Shown: piece by piece, positions 1 to 8,166 of the stretch
How positions within the stretch are numbered: the first letter of the stretch is position 1
Layout: every line of letters begins with the position of its first letter
Origin: Thermoleophilia bacterium
GTDB lineage: Bacteria > Actinomycetota > Thermoleophilia > Gaiellales > Gaiellaceae
Assembly: GCA_029865325.1 (NCBI GenBank)
Contig: JAOUHF010000008.1
Location: forward strand, 1-42,666
DNA length: 42,666 nt
Direction of reading: 5' to 3'
The notes under the pieces: model-generated
What the model saw: the letters and a program-made list of their open reading frames with translations, nothing else
The model's database searches: none
What the model was told of the DNA's origin: nothing
Position numbers and translations under genes: made by a program

Positions 1-1145
1 GCGAGCCCGACCGCTCGAATGTCGTCGCCCGCCTTCGGGGAGGCGACGGACCCACGCTGGCGTTCCTCTCGCACACTGACACGGTGCTCGCGGATCCCGA
101 CGAGTGGGATCGGGACCCCTGGTCGGGCGACCTCGTCGACGGCGAGATCTGGGGGCGCGGCGCGCTCGACATGAAGGATCAGGTTGCTGCGTCCGCGGTT
201 GCGCTCGCGTCGATGAAGCGCGAGGGGTTCGCTCCGACAGGCGACCTGCTGTTCGTCTCTGTCGCGGACGAGGAGGTAGGGGACGGCTGGGGCCTGCGGT
301 GGCTCGTCGAGGCCCACCCGGATGCCGTCCGCTGTGACTATGCCGTCAACGAGGGTGGCGGCGAGCGCCTCGTCCTTGGTGGGACCCCTTTCTATTTCTG
401 CGCCACTGCGGAGAAGATGTCTGCCCCGTTCAAGCTCAAGGTTCGCGGCCGCAGCGGCCACGGGTCGATGCCCGGGATCGCCGACAACGCGCTCATCAAG
501 GCCGCTCGCTACATCGAAGCTCTCGCCGCGTATGAGCCGGAGCCGACAGCCATCCCGGAGGCGCGCGGGTTTCTGGAGGCGGTGCTCGGGGAGATGCCCC
601 CACTCGACCGAGCGCTGGATCGAGCGCGGGCGGTGCATCCACTATTGCCGGCACTCGTCCAGCCGCTTCTTGCGCTGACGCTTTCGCCGACGATGATCGA
701 GGCGTCGCAGAAGCACAACGTGATTCCGGGCCTGTGCGAGGTGACGGTCGACTGCAGGCTGCTTCCCGAACAGACACCTGCCGACGCCGAGCCGCTCATC
801 AGGGCGGTGCTCGGCGAGGGGGACTACGAGCTCGAGTGGATCGACGCCCAGGGTGGCACGCGTTCGCCTATCGACTCCCCGCTCTGGGTTGCCCTCGAGC
901 GCTTCACGACGGAGATCGAGCCTGACGCGCGGCTCGCACCGATCGCCTGTCCCGGGTTCACGGACAGCCACTATCTGCGGGAGGCGTACGGGACGACCGC
1001 GTACGGGTTCTTCCCGATCAAGGAGATGGATACCGAGCTCGCAACGAAGCTGATCCACTCGGCGAACGAGCGGATTCCCGTAGACGATCTCGAGCTCGGG
1101 ATGAACATGCTGCGCTTTACGGCGGAGTCGCTACTCGGCCCGTGA
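1..1145 (+). CDS. M20 family metallopeptidase (ArgE/DapE/CPG2-like), 5' end outside the window
   Basis: The gene is cut by the left edge; the frame is open from base 3. The family consists of cytoplasmic zinc hydrolases that remove acyl or aminoacyl groups from amino acids or small peptides. Visible zinc-site motifs are the HTDT stretch near base 80, GRGALDMKD near 155-185 and DEEVGDGWG near 268-294, with the late histidine in IHSANE near 1055. The lid or dimerisation domain carries SGHGSMP near 455-475. The TGA stop overlaps the GTG start of zwf by 4 nt, suggesting co-translation. The exact substrate cannot be read from sequence. Succinyl-diaminopimelate, acetylornithine or a dipeptide are all possible. 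Confidence 0.87.
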   Translation, partial: EPDRSNVVARLRGGDGPTLAFLSHTDTVLADPDEWDRDPWSGDLVDGEIWGRGALDMKDQVAASAVALASMKREGFAPTGDLLFVSVADEEVGDGWGLRWLVEAHPDAVRCDYAVNEGGGERLVLGGTPFYFCATAEKMSAPFKLKVRGRSGHGSMPGIADNALIKAARYIEALAAYEPEPTAIPEARGFLEAVLGEMPPLDRALDRARAVHPLLPALVQPLLALTLSPTMIEASQKHNVIPGLCEVTVDCRLLPEQTPADAEPLIRAVLGEGDYELEWIDAQGGTRSPIDSPLWVALERFTTEIEPDARLAPIACPGFTDSHYLREAYGTTAYGFFPIKEMDTELATKLIHSANERIPVDDLELGMNMLRFTAESLLGP

Positions 1146-2533
1146 GCGCCGCTGTGCCTGCCGACGCGCTCGTTGCGTTCGGGATCACCGGCGATCTCGC
1201 GCGGAAGATGACGCTGCCCGCGCTCTACCGCCTCACAAAGCAGGGCCTGCTCACGTGCCCGGTCATCGGCGTCGGGCGTCGCCCGATCCGGGATGACGAG
1301 CTCGCGCAGCATGCACGCGAGGCGATCGCCGCGGCCGAGGAAAAGATCGACGAGAAGGTGCTCGGCGAGTTCCTGTCTCGCCTGACGTACATAGGTGGAG
1401 ACGCCGAGGAGGGCCCACTCTACGACCGCTTGCGCACAGCGCTCGGTGGTGCGTCGGCGCCGGTCTACTACGTCGCAACGCCGCCCTCGACTTTCCTCGA
1501 GGTCGCCGAGGAGCTCGCAGCGGCGGATCTGGTGGGGAACGCCAGGCTCGTTGTCGAGAAGCCGTTCGGCACGGATCTGCACTCCGCGCGGGAGCTGAAC
1601 GAGCGGTTGACGAGGATTTTCCCCGAGGAGCGCCTCTTCCGTATCGACCACTTCCTGGGCAAGGAGCCGGTCCAGGACATCATGTACCTCCGGTTCGCAA
1701 ATGCTCTCTTCGAGCCGCTGTGGAACCGCGAGCACGTCGAATCGATCCAGATCACCATGGCCGAGGACTTCGGGGCCGAGGCGCGAGGCAGGTTCTACGA
1801 TCCGGTCGGGGCGATTCGGGACGTCGTGCAGAACCACCTCTTGCAGGTGCTCGCACTCGTCGCCATGGAGCCGCCGTCGGGCGATCACGACGCGATCCCC
1901 CGGAGACGCGAGGACGTCTTTCGGGCGATGCCGGCGGCCGATCCAAAGGTCGCGGTGCGCGGCCAGTACGTCGGTTACCAGGACATCGAAGGCGTCGAGC
2001 CCGGGTCCAACACGGAGACGTTCGTGGCGCTCCGCCTCGAGATCGAGAACTGGCGCTGGGCGGGAGTCCCTATTCTCGTTCGAGCCGGAAAGGCGCTTCC
2101 CACCACGGCGACCGAGATCGTCATTCGGCTCCAGCGCGTTCCTCACCTGCAGTGGGGGCGGCATCGTCTCGACTCCCCCGGGCACGACGACGTCGTTCTC
2201 CGCATCGGACGGCAAGCGGGTGTGTCGGTCTTCCTCCGCGCCAAGACCCCGGGGAAAGAGGTCTCGCGTCCAGTCTCGCTCGACCTCGACTTCGCCGAGG
2301 AGCTCGGCGAGCCGCCGCAGCCGTACGAGCGGCTTCTGGCGGACGCGCTACGAGGAGACAGCACGCTCTTTCCGCGCTGGACGGTGATCGAGGAGACGTG
2401 GCGAATCGTTCAGCCGCTGCTCGACGCCCCGCCCCGCGTGGAGATGTACGAGCCGAGGACCTGGGGGCCGGTCTCGTCACACGACCTCGCCGCGAGGCAC
2501 GGCGGGTGGCGCGAGCCACAGTCTCCGTCCTAA
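1142..2533 (+). CDS. zwf: Glucose-6-phosphate 1-dehydrogenase
   Basis: The protein (463 aa) oxidises glucose-6-phosphate to 6-phosphogluconolactone with NADP in the cytoplasm, the entry step of the oxidative pentose phosphate pathway. The N-terminal nucleotide-binding motif GITGDLAR is at residues 14-21, EKPFG at 140-143 and the family signature RIDHFLGKE at 167-175. The catalytic-base histidine sits in QNHLLQ near residue 232. Length is slightly under the usual 480-510. It starts with GTG inside the stop of the preceding peptidase gene (GTGA overlap). The next gene but one step in the same pathway, rpe, lies 24 nt downstream but has its own apparent promoter. Confidence 0.96.
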   Translation: MSAAVPADALVAFGITGDLARKMTLPALYRLTKQGLLTCPVIGVGRRPIRDDELAQHAREAIAAAEEKIDEKVLGEFLSRLTYIGGDAEEGPLYDRLRTALGGASAPVYYVATPPSTFLEVAEELAAADLVGNARLVVEKPFGTDLHSARELNERLTRIFPEERLFRIDHFLGKEPVQDIMYLRFANALFEPLWNREHVESIQITMAEDFGAEARGRFYDPVGAIRDVVQNHLLQVLALVAMEPPSGDHDAIPRRREDVFRAMPAADPKVAVRGQYVGYQDIEGVEPGSNTETFVALRLEIENWRWAGVPILVRAGKALPTTATEIVIRLQRVPHLQWGRHRLDSPGHDDVVLRIGRQAGVSVFLRAKTPGKEVSRPVSLDLDFAEELGEPPQPYERLLADALRGDSTLFPRWTVIEETWRIVQPLLDAPPRVEMYEPRTWGPVSSHDLAARHGGWREPQSPS

Positions 2534-2543
2534 CGGTCTCGGC

Positions 2544-2549
2544 TAGCGT
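2544..2549 (+). promoter_or_regulatory. Putative -10 box (TAGCGT) of a leaderless rpe transcript
   Basis: TAGCGT lies in the 24-nt gap after zwf and ends 8 nt before the ATG of rpe. No Shine-Dalgarno sequence is visible in between. The spacing would place the transcription start at or next to the ATG. This is one of eleven similarly placed TANNNT boxes in the window. Confidence 0.5.
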
Positions 2550-2557
2550 GCGCTGAC

Positions 2558-3250
2558 ATGGGCTGGACGGAGTGGGCAGAGACTGTCGAGGTCGAGCCGT
2601 CGATCTACGCCTCCGACTTCTCGCGGCTCGGAGCCGAGCTCGGCGCGCTGGTCGACGCGGGCGCGCGGGTCTTTCATTTCGATGCCGGCGACGGGCATTT
2701 CATCCCCGAGATCACCATTGGCCCGATCGTCCTCGCCTCGATCTCGCCGCTCGTGCGTGGGTGGGGAGCTCGACTGGACTGTCACCTGATGGTGAGCGAG
2801 CCCGAGCGGCACTTCGAGGCGGTTGCAAATGCGGGCGGCGACAGCGTCACCTTTCACGTCGAAGTGTGCGATGAGCCAGTACGCGCAATAGAGCACGCGC
2901 GCGCTCTCGGCCTCGGTGTCGGTGTAGCGCTCAATCCGGAGACGCCGGTGGAAGATGCGGTAGCGGCAGCCGAGGGCGCGGACCTCGTCCTGTGCATGTC
3001 GATTCATCCCGGCTACTCGGGTCAGGAATTCATGGCCGCCGCCCTCGACCGAGTCGCGCAGCTGCGCGCGCTCCTTCCTGCCGACGTTCGCATTCAGGTG
3101 GACGGTGGGATCAACCGGGGAACGATCGGAGCCGCTCGGGACGCAGGCGCCGATCTCCTCGTCTCCGGGAGTGCGATCTTTTGGAACGACGATCCCGCAG
3201 CCGCTTTTCGCGAGCTGGTGGAGACGGTTGCCGGTGCCGAGCGTGAGTGA
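2558..3250 (+). CDS. rpe: Ribulose-phosphate 3-epimerase
   Basis: The protein (230 aa) interconverts ribulose-5-phosphate and xylulose-5-phosphate on a TIM barrel with a metal centre. Conserved positions are visible: Ser in EPSIYASDF (residue 15), His40 and Asp42 in HFDAGDGHF, His76 in CHLM and Asp182 in VDGGIN. Two signatures deviate from the usual form: the common D-V-M-D-G-H reads D-A-G-D-G-H, and MTVNPGFGGQ reads MSIHPGYSGQ at about 147-156. All presumed catalytic and metal residues remain, so I still call it Rpe; a related ketose-phosphate epimerase specificity is possible. The start is ATG 2558. The 3' end overlaps pabB by 8 nt. Confidence 0.9.
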   Translation: MGWTEWAETVEVEPSIYASDFSRLGAELGALVDAGARVFHFDAGDGHFIPEITIGPIVLASISPLVRGWGARLDCHLMVSEPERHFEAVANAGGDSVTFHVEVCDEPVRAIEHARALGLGVGVALNPETPVEDAVAAAEGADLVLCMSIHPGYSGQEFMAAALDRVAQLRALLPADVRIQVDGGINRGTIGAARDAGADLLVSGSAIFWNDDPAAAFRELVETVAGAERE

Positions 3251-4319
3251 GGCGCTGTTCGAGCTTCGCGAGGCGGTGGATGCCTACCGGCGGATCGAGG
3301 ACTGGCTTCACGCGCAGGGCTTCTTCGTGACCGGTGACGCCGAGCTCGTGGCGGATCTGTATCTCGGTTACGGGCTCTCGCAGGCGATCAGGCGAAGCAC
3401 CGAGCCCCCGCCACCCGAGCCGTGTGTCGAGCTGCCGCTTGCCGCATGCCGTGTGCGTCCGGCAGAGCGAACCGGGCAGTTCGCGGCCGAAGGCTGTCAC
3501 ATCGGCGCGTGGGAGCGGACGTGGACGGCGGCCGAGTATCAAGCAGCGATCGACGAGGTGAGAAGCGCTGTCGCGCGTGGCGACGTGTACCAGGTCAACC
3601 TCGTCCAGCACCTCTCCGCAGCGTTCTCGGGCGACCCGAACGCGCTTGCCGCACGTCTGGCGTCGCTGCGGCCACGCTCCTCCGTGCCGTTCGTCACAGC
3701 GTCGTGGGCAGTTGTCTCGGCGTCGCCCGAGCTCTTCCTCGCTCGCCGCGGCGACCGTGTGTGGACGATGCCGATCAAGGGGACCCGCCCGCTCGGGGGT
3801 GCAGCCCAGCTTCGGGGATCGGAGAAGGACGCCGCGGAGCACGTGATGATCGTCGACCTCGAGCGGAACGACCTCTCGCGGGTTTGCAAAGCCGGCACCG
3901 TTCGCTGGCCCGAGCTGATGGCGACGCAGGAGCTCGCCGGCGTCGAGCACATGGTGTCGACCGTCGAGGGGCAGCTTCGAGAAGCGATCGGGCTGGCCGA
4001 GATCCTCGAGGCGACGTTCCCCGGTGGCTCCGTGACCGGCGCGCCGAAGATCGCCGCGGTCGACCTCATTGCCGAGCTCGAGCCGGTCGGGCGAGGCGCA
4101 TCGATGGGCGCGATCGGAGCGGTGTATCCGAACGGGGACTTCGATCTCACGTTGACCATCCGCACCTTCGCCGTCGCGGCGGGCGCTCTCCACCTCTGGG
4201 TCGGTGGCGGGGTCGTGTGGGACTCGGACGCGGCGAGCGAGGTCGAGGAGTCGTGGACGAAGGCGCGACCATTGCTGGACGCAATTGGGTCCCGCGTGCC
4301 CGAGGCATTGGCGTCGTGA
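3243..4319 (+). CDS. pabB: Aminodeoxychorismate synthase component I
   Basis: This chorismate-binding enzyme (358 aa from GTG 3243) makes 4-amino-4-deoxychorismate for folate synthesis with a glutamine amidotransferase partner that is not in this window. GDVYQVNL is at residues 113-120, PIKGT at 177-181 and PGGSVTGAPK at 260-269. The lysine in PIKGT is typical of PabB; anthranilate synthase has PIAGT, which favours this assignment over TrpE. It is shorter than E. coli PabB (about 450 aa) because the N-terminal domain is reduced. The frame is open further upstream inside rpe, but GTG 3243 gives a sensible N terminus and a coupled 8-nt overlap. It is followed by pabC with a GTGA overlap. Confidence 0.92.
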   Translation: MSEALFELREAVDAYRRIEDWLHAQGFFVTGDAELVADLYLGYGLSQAIRRSTEPPPPEPCVELPLAACRVRPAERTGQFAAEGCHIGAWERTWTAAEYQAAIDEVRSAVARGDVYQVNLVQHLSAAFSGDPNALAARLASLRPRSSVPFVTASWAVVSASPELFLARRGDRVWTMPIKGTRPLGGAAQLRGSEKDAAEHVMIVDLERNDLSRVCKAGTVRWPELMATQELAGVEHMVSTVEGQLREAIGLAEILEATFPGGSVTGAPKIAAVDLIAELEPVGRGASMGAIGAVYPNGDFDLTLTIRTFAVAAGALHLWVGGGVVWDSDAASEVEESWTKARPLLDAIGSRVPEALAS

Positions 4320-5146
4320 CGACGCTGGCGTTGGCTGTCACGGGCCGCGGGCTCCTGGACCCGGCCGAGCCGGTCGTCCGGGCAGACGACGAGGCGTTGC
4401 TGCGCGGCCGGGCTGCGTTCGAGACGCTGAAGGTGTATGGGGGGCGGCCGTTCCGCCTCGAAGCGCACCTCGACCGCTTGACCGCCTCCGGCGAGAGCAT
4501 CGGCCTTCCGCCGGTCGAGCGACGCCGGCTCCAGGTGCTTGCCGGTCTCGTCCTGCCGAAGGCAGCCGGCGGCGATGCGTCGCTTCGACTCGTCTGGACG
4601 GCGGGCCCCGCCGGAGGACCTCCGTCCGGGATCGCCTTGCTCAGCGAGGTTCCCGGTTGGATCGAAGCCGCGCGCGAGCGTGGCGCGAGCGCCGTGTCTC
4701 TCCTGGGAGTGCGAGCGGCCGTCCCCTGGCTTCTTCCGGGCGTGAAGTCGACGAGCTATGCGGTCAACATGGCCGCTGAGTCCGAAGCGAAGAGAAGAGG
4801 GGCCGACGAGGCGGTCTTCGTCGACGGTGACGGCATCGTGCTCGAAGGGACGGTGACGAACGTCTGGTGGCGGTCCGGCCACGTGCTGCATACGCCGTCG
4901 CTCGATCTGGGAATCCTCGCGGGTGTGACGCGGGCGACGCTGATGGAGCTCGCCCCCGCATGTGGCTACCAAGTGGAGGCGGGCGCGTATCCGCTGGCGG
5001 ACCTCCTCGAGGCCGACGAGGCGTTCACGTCCTCGTCCGTGCGAGAGGTCATGCCCCTCGTCGAGATCGACGGTCGCCCTCTCGGCCGCGGGCCCGCGGC
5101 AGACGAGCTGCAGCAGGCGCTTCGTACGCTCGCAGCTAAGGTCTGA
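4316..5146 (+). CDS. pabC: Aminodeoxychorismate lyase (class IV PLP enzyme)
   Basis: A fold-type IV PLP protein (276 aa from GTG 4316), which would release pyruvate from aminodeoxychorismate to give 4-aminobenzoate. The PLP lysine is K144 in PGVKSTSYAVN. The conserved EGTVTNVWW segment and the C-terminal FTSSSVREVMP segment fit the branched-chain aminotransferase / PabC superfamily. The frame is open far upstream through pabB, but GTG 4316 overlaps the pabB stop in GTGA and yields a normal-length protein. Sequence alone does not cleanly separate PabC from branched-chain or D-amino-acid aminotransferases; the coupling to pabB decides the call. Confidence 0.85.
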   Translation: MTTLALAVTGRGLLDPAEPVVRADDEALLRGRAAFETLKVYGGRPFRLEAHLDRLTASGESIGLPPVERRRLQVLAGLVLPKAAGGDASLRLVWTAGPAGGPPSGIALLSEVPGWIEAARERGASAVSLLGVRAAVPWLLPGVKSTSYAVNMAAESEAKRRGADEAVFVDGDGIVLEGTVTNVWWRSGHVLHTPSLDLGILAGVTRATLMELAPACGYQVEAGAYPLADLLEADEAFTSSSVREVMPLVEIDGRPLGRGPAADELQQALRTLAAKV

Positions 5147-5148
5147 GT

Positions 5149-5928
5149 GTGGACGAACGACCTGTTCGGCTCGGAGGAATGGCTCTCCAGAACGGAGTGC
5201 TCGTGCACGGGATGACGTCCTGGGCGTGTGCCGTGCGCGACGCGGACGGCGAGCTCCATGTCGCGTCTGGCCGCAAGCCCCACCTTGCGCCGGCGGCCCG
5301 CGTGCGCATGCCGATCCTGCGTGGGCCGATCGCTCTGGCCGAGGCGTTTGCCCTCCTGCCGATGATCCGACGAGCGCTTCCACAAGCGCGCTTCCCGTTC
5401 GAGCAGCCGGCCGTGCTCGGTTCGATCGCTGCAACAGCGGTTGCCGCGCGCGCGTTGCGTCGCTCGGGCTTACCCGCCGGAGCGAGAGAGGTCGTTGCCG
5501 GCGGAGTTGCATTTCTACCCGCTCTCCTGGCGCTTCGTGGGCCCGGCCTCGCCGCTTACCACGGGGCCGAGCACGTCTCGATCGGAACGTATGAGAACGG
5601 AGGCACGCCTGCTCCCAAGGAGCATCCGCGGTGCGGCTCGCAGCTCATCGCGCCGATGGTCGTGTCCACGCTTGCTGCGAACATCGTCGCGTCGAAGGCG
5701 CCCGCTGGAACTCGCAGACTGGCGAGACTCGTGGGGATGGTGGCTGCTGTCGGCGGCTCCGTCGAGCTCTTCTCATGGGTTGCGCGCAACCCGGAGAATC
5801 GAATAGCGAACGCGCTCGCCCGACCCGGCTTCGAGCTCCAGCGGCGATTCTCCACCGCAGAGCCTTCGGACGCACAGCTCGAGGTCGCGAACGTAGCCCG
5901 CGACGCCTGCCTCGCACTCGAGCGCTGA
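5149..5928 (+). CDS. DUF1385 (YqhQ-like) membrane protein
   Basis: The protein (259 aa, GTG start 2 nt after pabC) matches the DUF1385 pattern. It has an N-terminal GGMALQNGVLVHG segment, a central YHGAEHVSIGTYENG segment followed by HPRCGSQL, and a C-terminal GFELQRRFSTAEPSDAQLEVA segment. Hydrophobic stretches around residues 85-105, 112-135 and 165-205 indicate membrane insertion. The conserved His, Glu and Cys residues suggest a metal site, but no activity is established for the family to my knowledge. Tight spacing to pabC and ftsH suggests a shared transcript. Confidence 0.85.
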   Translation: MDERPVRLGGMALQNGVLVHGMTSWACAVRDADGELHVASGRKPHLAPAARVRMPILRGPIALAEAFALLPMIRRALPQARFPFEQPAVLGSIAATAVAARALRRSGLPAGAREVVAGGVAFLPALLALRGPGLAAYHGAEHVSIGTYENGGTPAPKEHPRCGSQLIAPMVVSTLAANIVASKAPAGTRRLARLVGMVAAVGGSVELFSWVARNPENRIANALARPGFELQRRFSTAEPSDAQLEVANVARDACLALER

Positions 5929-5940
5929 CGCCGCACGCGC

Positions 5941-7467
5941 TTGAGGCGCGCTCCCCACCTGCCGATACGCCGAGAGGTGGATCTCGAGAACACGCTCCTC
6001 ACCTGGCTCCCGATCATCTTCTTTGGGGTCGTCATCGTCCTGCTGCTCTACACGATGCGGTTCATGCCGCGCGCGAAGCCTGCGCCGGTCGTCAAGGGAT
6101 CGCAGGTGGAGGTGTCCTGGAGCGACGTCGCGGGCCTGGACGAGGCGAAGGAGGAGTTGCAGGAGGTTGTTGAGTTTCTTCGCGACCGCAAGCGCTTCGA
6201 GCGGCTCGGAGCTCGCGTGCCACGCGGAATCTTGCTTCACGGTCCACCCGGAACGGGGAAGACGCTGATCGCCAAAGCGGTCGCGAGCGCGTCAGGTGCG
6301 AACTTCTACTCGCAGAGCGCATCCTCGTTCGTCGAAATGTTCGCGGGGCTGGGCGCCGCCCGGATCCGCAAGCTCTTCGAGGAGGCGCGAAAGCACGAGC
6401 CCGCAATCGTCTTCATCGACGAGCTCGACGCCGTCGGTACGGCGCGTCAGGGGGGTGGGTTTCATCGCGAGCACGACCAGACGCTCAACCAGCTTCTCGT
6501 CGAGCTCGACGGGTTCAGCGCTCGAGACGAGGTTGTGGTCATGGCTGCGTCGAACCGACTTCAAGATCTCGATCCCGCGCTCCTTCGCCCAGGGCGCTTC
6601 GACCGGCAGGTTCACGTCTCCGCCCCAGACGTATCCGGCCGGGAGGCGATCCTCTTCGTCCACACCCGAGGCAAGCCGCTCGCGCCCGATGTCGACCTCG
6701 GTCAGGTTGCCAGGCAAACCGCAGGACTGACAGGCGCGGATCTCGCGAACCTCTGCAACGAAGCCGCGATCCTCGCCGGGCGCAACAACGCTCAGCACAT
6801 CCGGCACGCGGACTTCGATGCGTCTATGGAGCGCATCGTTGCGGGACTCCAGCAGCGCCGGGTCGTCTCCGAGAAGGAGAAGCGGATCCTGGCGTACCAC
6901 GAGGGAGGCCATGCGGTCATGTCCCATCTCGTCGGCGAGCTCTTTCCCGCGCAGAAGGCCACGATCGTCTCGCGCGGCGACGCGCTCGGATACACGCTCA
7001 ACATGCCGACCGAAGATCGCTATCTGCACACACGCGAGGAGTTCGTCGATCTGATGATGGTGTTCCTGGCGGGGCGGGCAGCCGAGGAGGTGGTGTTCGG
7101 GCGGATCACGAACGGCGCCGCGAGCGACCTCGAGCGCGTGACGCAGATCGCGCGTTCGATGGTTTTCGAGTTCGGGATGTCCGAAGTCGCTCCGTCCCGG
7201 ACGATGCGCGCAGACAACTACGCGCTGTCCGAGGAGACCAAGCGCTTGCGGGACTCGGAACAGGCGCGGCTCACCGATCAGGCGTACGACGAGGCGCAGA
7301 GGCTGCTTCGTAAGCATCGCCTGTCACTCGATCGCGTGGCAGAGGCGCTCCTCGAGAAGGAGACGCTCGACCGAGCCGAGCTCGAGGCGCTTCTTGTGGA
7401 CATCAAGCCCGAGTCGCGCTCGTCGGAGACGATCGGCACCATACGCGCATTGCCGGCGCGCGACTGA
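5941..7467 (+). CDS. Short FtsH-like AAA+ zinc protease with one membrane helix
   Basis: An ATP-dependent membrane protease (508 aa). One hydrophobic helix (about residues 19-40) is followed at once by the AAA domain: Walker A GPPGTGKT 101-108, Walker B IVFIDELDA 156-164 and SRH motif RPGRFDR 216-222. The M41 zinc site is HEGGH 320-324 with third ligand Asp396. Ordinary FtsH has two helices flanking a periplasmic domain of about 70 residues and runs to 610-650 aa; here that domain and the first helix are absent. The zinc motif is HEGGH rather than HEAGH, and the pore loop reads MFAG rather than MFVG. The start is TTG 5941 or in-frame GTG 5977. It could be a paralogue of a full-length FtsH elsewhere. 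Confidence 0.9.
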   Translation: MRRAPHLPIRREVDLENTLLTWLPIIFFGVVIVLLLYTMRFMPRAKPAPVVKGSQVEVSWSDVAGLDEAKEELQEVVEFLRDRKRFERLGARVPRGILLHGPPGTGKTLIAKAVASASGANFYSQSASSFVEMFAGLGAARIRKLFEEARKHEPAIVFIDELDAVGTARQGGGFHREHDQTLNQLLVELDGFSARDEVVVMAASNRLQDLDPALLRPGRFDRQVHVSAPDVSGREAILFVHTRGKPLAPDVDLGQVARQTAGLTGADLANLCNEAAILAGRNNAQHIRHADFDASMERIVAGLQQRRVVSEKEKRILAYHEGGHAVMSHLVGELFPAQKATIVSRGDALGYTLNMPTEDRYLHTREEFVDLMMVFLAGRAAEEVVFGRITNGAASDLERVTQIARSMVFEFGMSEVAPSRTMRADNYALSEETKRLRDSEQARLTDQAYDEAQRLLRKHRLSLDRVAEALLEKETLDRAELEALLVDIKPESRSSETIGTIRALPARD

Positions 7468-7490
7468 TCGCGCGACGCCTCAAATTCCAA

Positions 7491-7505
7491 GTAACAAGTT
7501 GTTAC
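7491..7505. repeat. Perfect palindrome GTAACAAGTTGTTAC upstream of methylmalonyl-CoA epimerase
   Basis: Two 7-nt arms (GTAACAA and TTGTTAC) flank one central base in the 47-nt gap between the ftsH-like gene and the epimerase, ending 9 nt before the GTG. It is AT-rich against its surroundings. The size and position suit a dimeric repressor site. It is not followed by a T-run, so it does not look like a terminator. Confidence 0.5.
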
Positions 7506-7514
7506 AAGGCCTGC

Positions 7515-7937
7515 GTGAGTAGCATCGCGTCGGTGAAGGTACGCGGGATCCATCATCTTGGGATTGCCGTCGCTGATCTGGACGAGGCGATCTCGACCTA
7601 TGAGCGGCTCTTCGGCGCGCGCGTCGAGGACCGCGACGAGCTCTCCGAGCTGGGCGTCAGCGCGGCCTCGTTGTTCGTCGGCGCCAGCCGCATCGAGCTC
7701 GTCGCCCCGACGGGCGAGGACACGCACGTTGGACGCTTTCTCGCGCGCCGCGGGCCCGGCATGCATCACGTCGCGCTCGAGACAACCGACATCGAGGAGA
7801 CGATCCGACGGTTGCGTGGCGAAGGTGCGCAGATGATCGATGAGACCCCGCGGCGTGGGCTCTTCGGCCTCGAGGTCGCGTTCGTGCATCCAGGCGCCGT
7901 CCACGGCGTGCTCACGGAGGTGGTGTTCAATGGTTGA
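7515..7937 (+). CDS. mce: Methylmalonyl-CoA epimerase (VOC family)
   Basis: A single glyoxalase/VOC-fold protein (140 aa) that would interconvert (R)- and (S)-methylmalonyl-CoA in propionate metabolism. Likely metal ligands are His14 (GIHHLGIAV), Glu61 (RIELVAP), His85 (GMHHVALE) and Glu135 (LTEVVF), the expected order for the family. GRGL-type loop residues RRGLFG near 113-118 also fit. GTG 7515 is taken as the start; GTG 7533 is an in-frame alternative. The palindrome just upstream may be an operator. Mutase genes are not in the window. The stop overlaps the next gene by 8 nt. Confidence 0.88.
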   Translation: MSSIASVKVRGIHHLGIAVADLDEAISTYERLFGARVEDRDELSELGVSAASLFVGASRIELVAPTGEDTHVGRFLARRGPGMHHVALETTDIEETIRRLRGEGAQMIDETPRRGLFGLEVAFVHPGAVHGVLTEVVFNG

Positions 7938-8157
7938 CAACGGCTACGTCCGGGTCGAGATCGGGCTCGACGGCGGACAGATCTTGAGCATCCTCATCAC
8001 ATCGACTAGTGCGGATGCTCTCGAGGCCTCGTTGGCCGCGGGAGCGCTCGGCGCCCTCGGCCTCGAGGCGCAGGACGGGAACATCCTGCTCGTGCTCTCG
8101 CGAGTGCTGTATGCCAAGCGGTTCGCCCGCGAGACGCGCGTCGGCTTCGAGGCCTAG
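7930..8157 (+). CDS. DUF3107 family small protein (TB9.4-like)
   Basis: A 75-aa protein starting at ATG 7930, inside the end of the epimerase gene. It begins with VRVEIGLDGGQ and ends with ARETRVGFEA, matching the beginning and the R-V-G-F end of the small actinobacterial DUF3107 family (Mycobacterium TB9.4). The middle segment, GNILLVLSRVLYAKR, matches the family's conserved L-hairpin-I-A-Y-V stretch less strictly. Function is unknown to me. The frame is open further upstream, but that part is a shadow of the epimerase gene. Confidence 0.7.
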   Translation: MVDNGYVRVEIGLDGGQILSILITSTSADALEASLAAGALGALGLEAQDGNILLVLSRVLYAKRFARETRVGFEA

Positions 8158-8166
8158 CGGCTCTCG

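Noticed and set aside
3539-5512. A 657-codon minus-strand open frame across pabB, pabC and DUF1385
   Set aside because: Low-complexity Arg/Ala composition and no motifs; the + strand genes explain the region fully.
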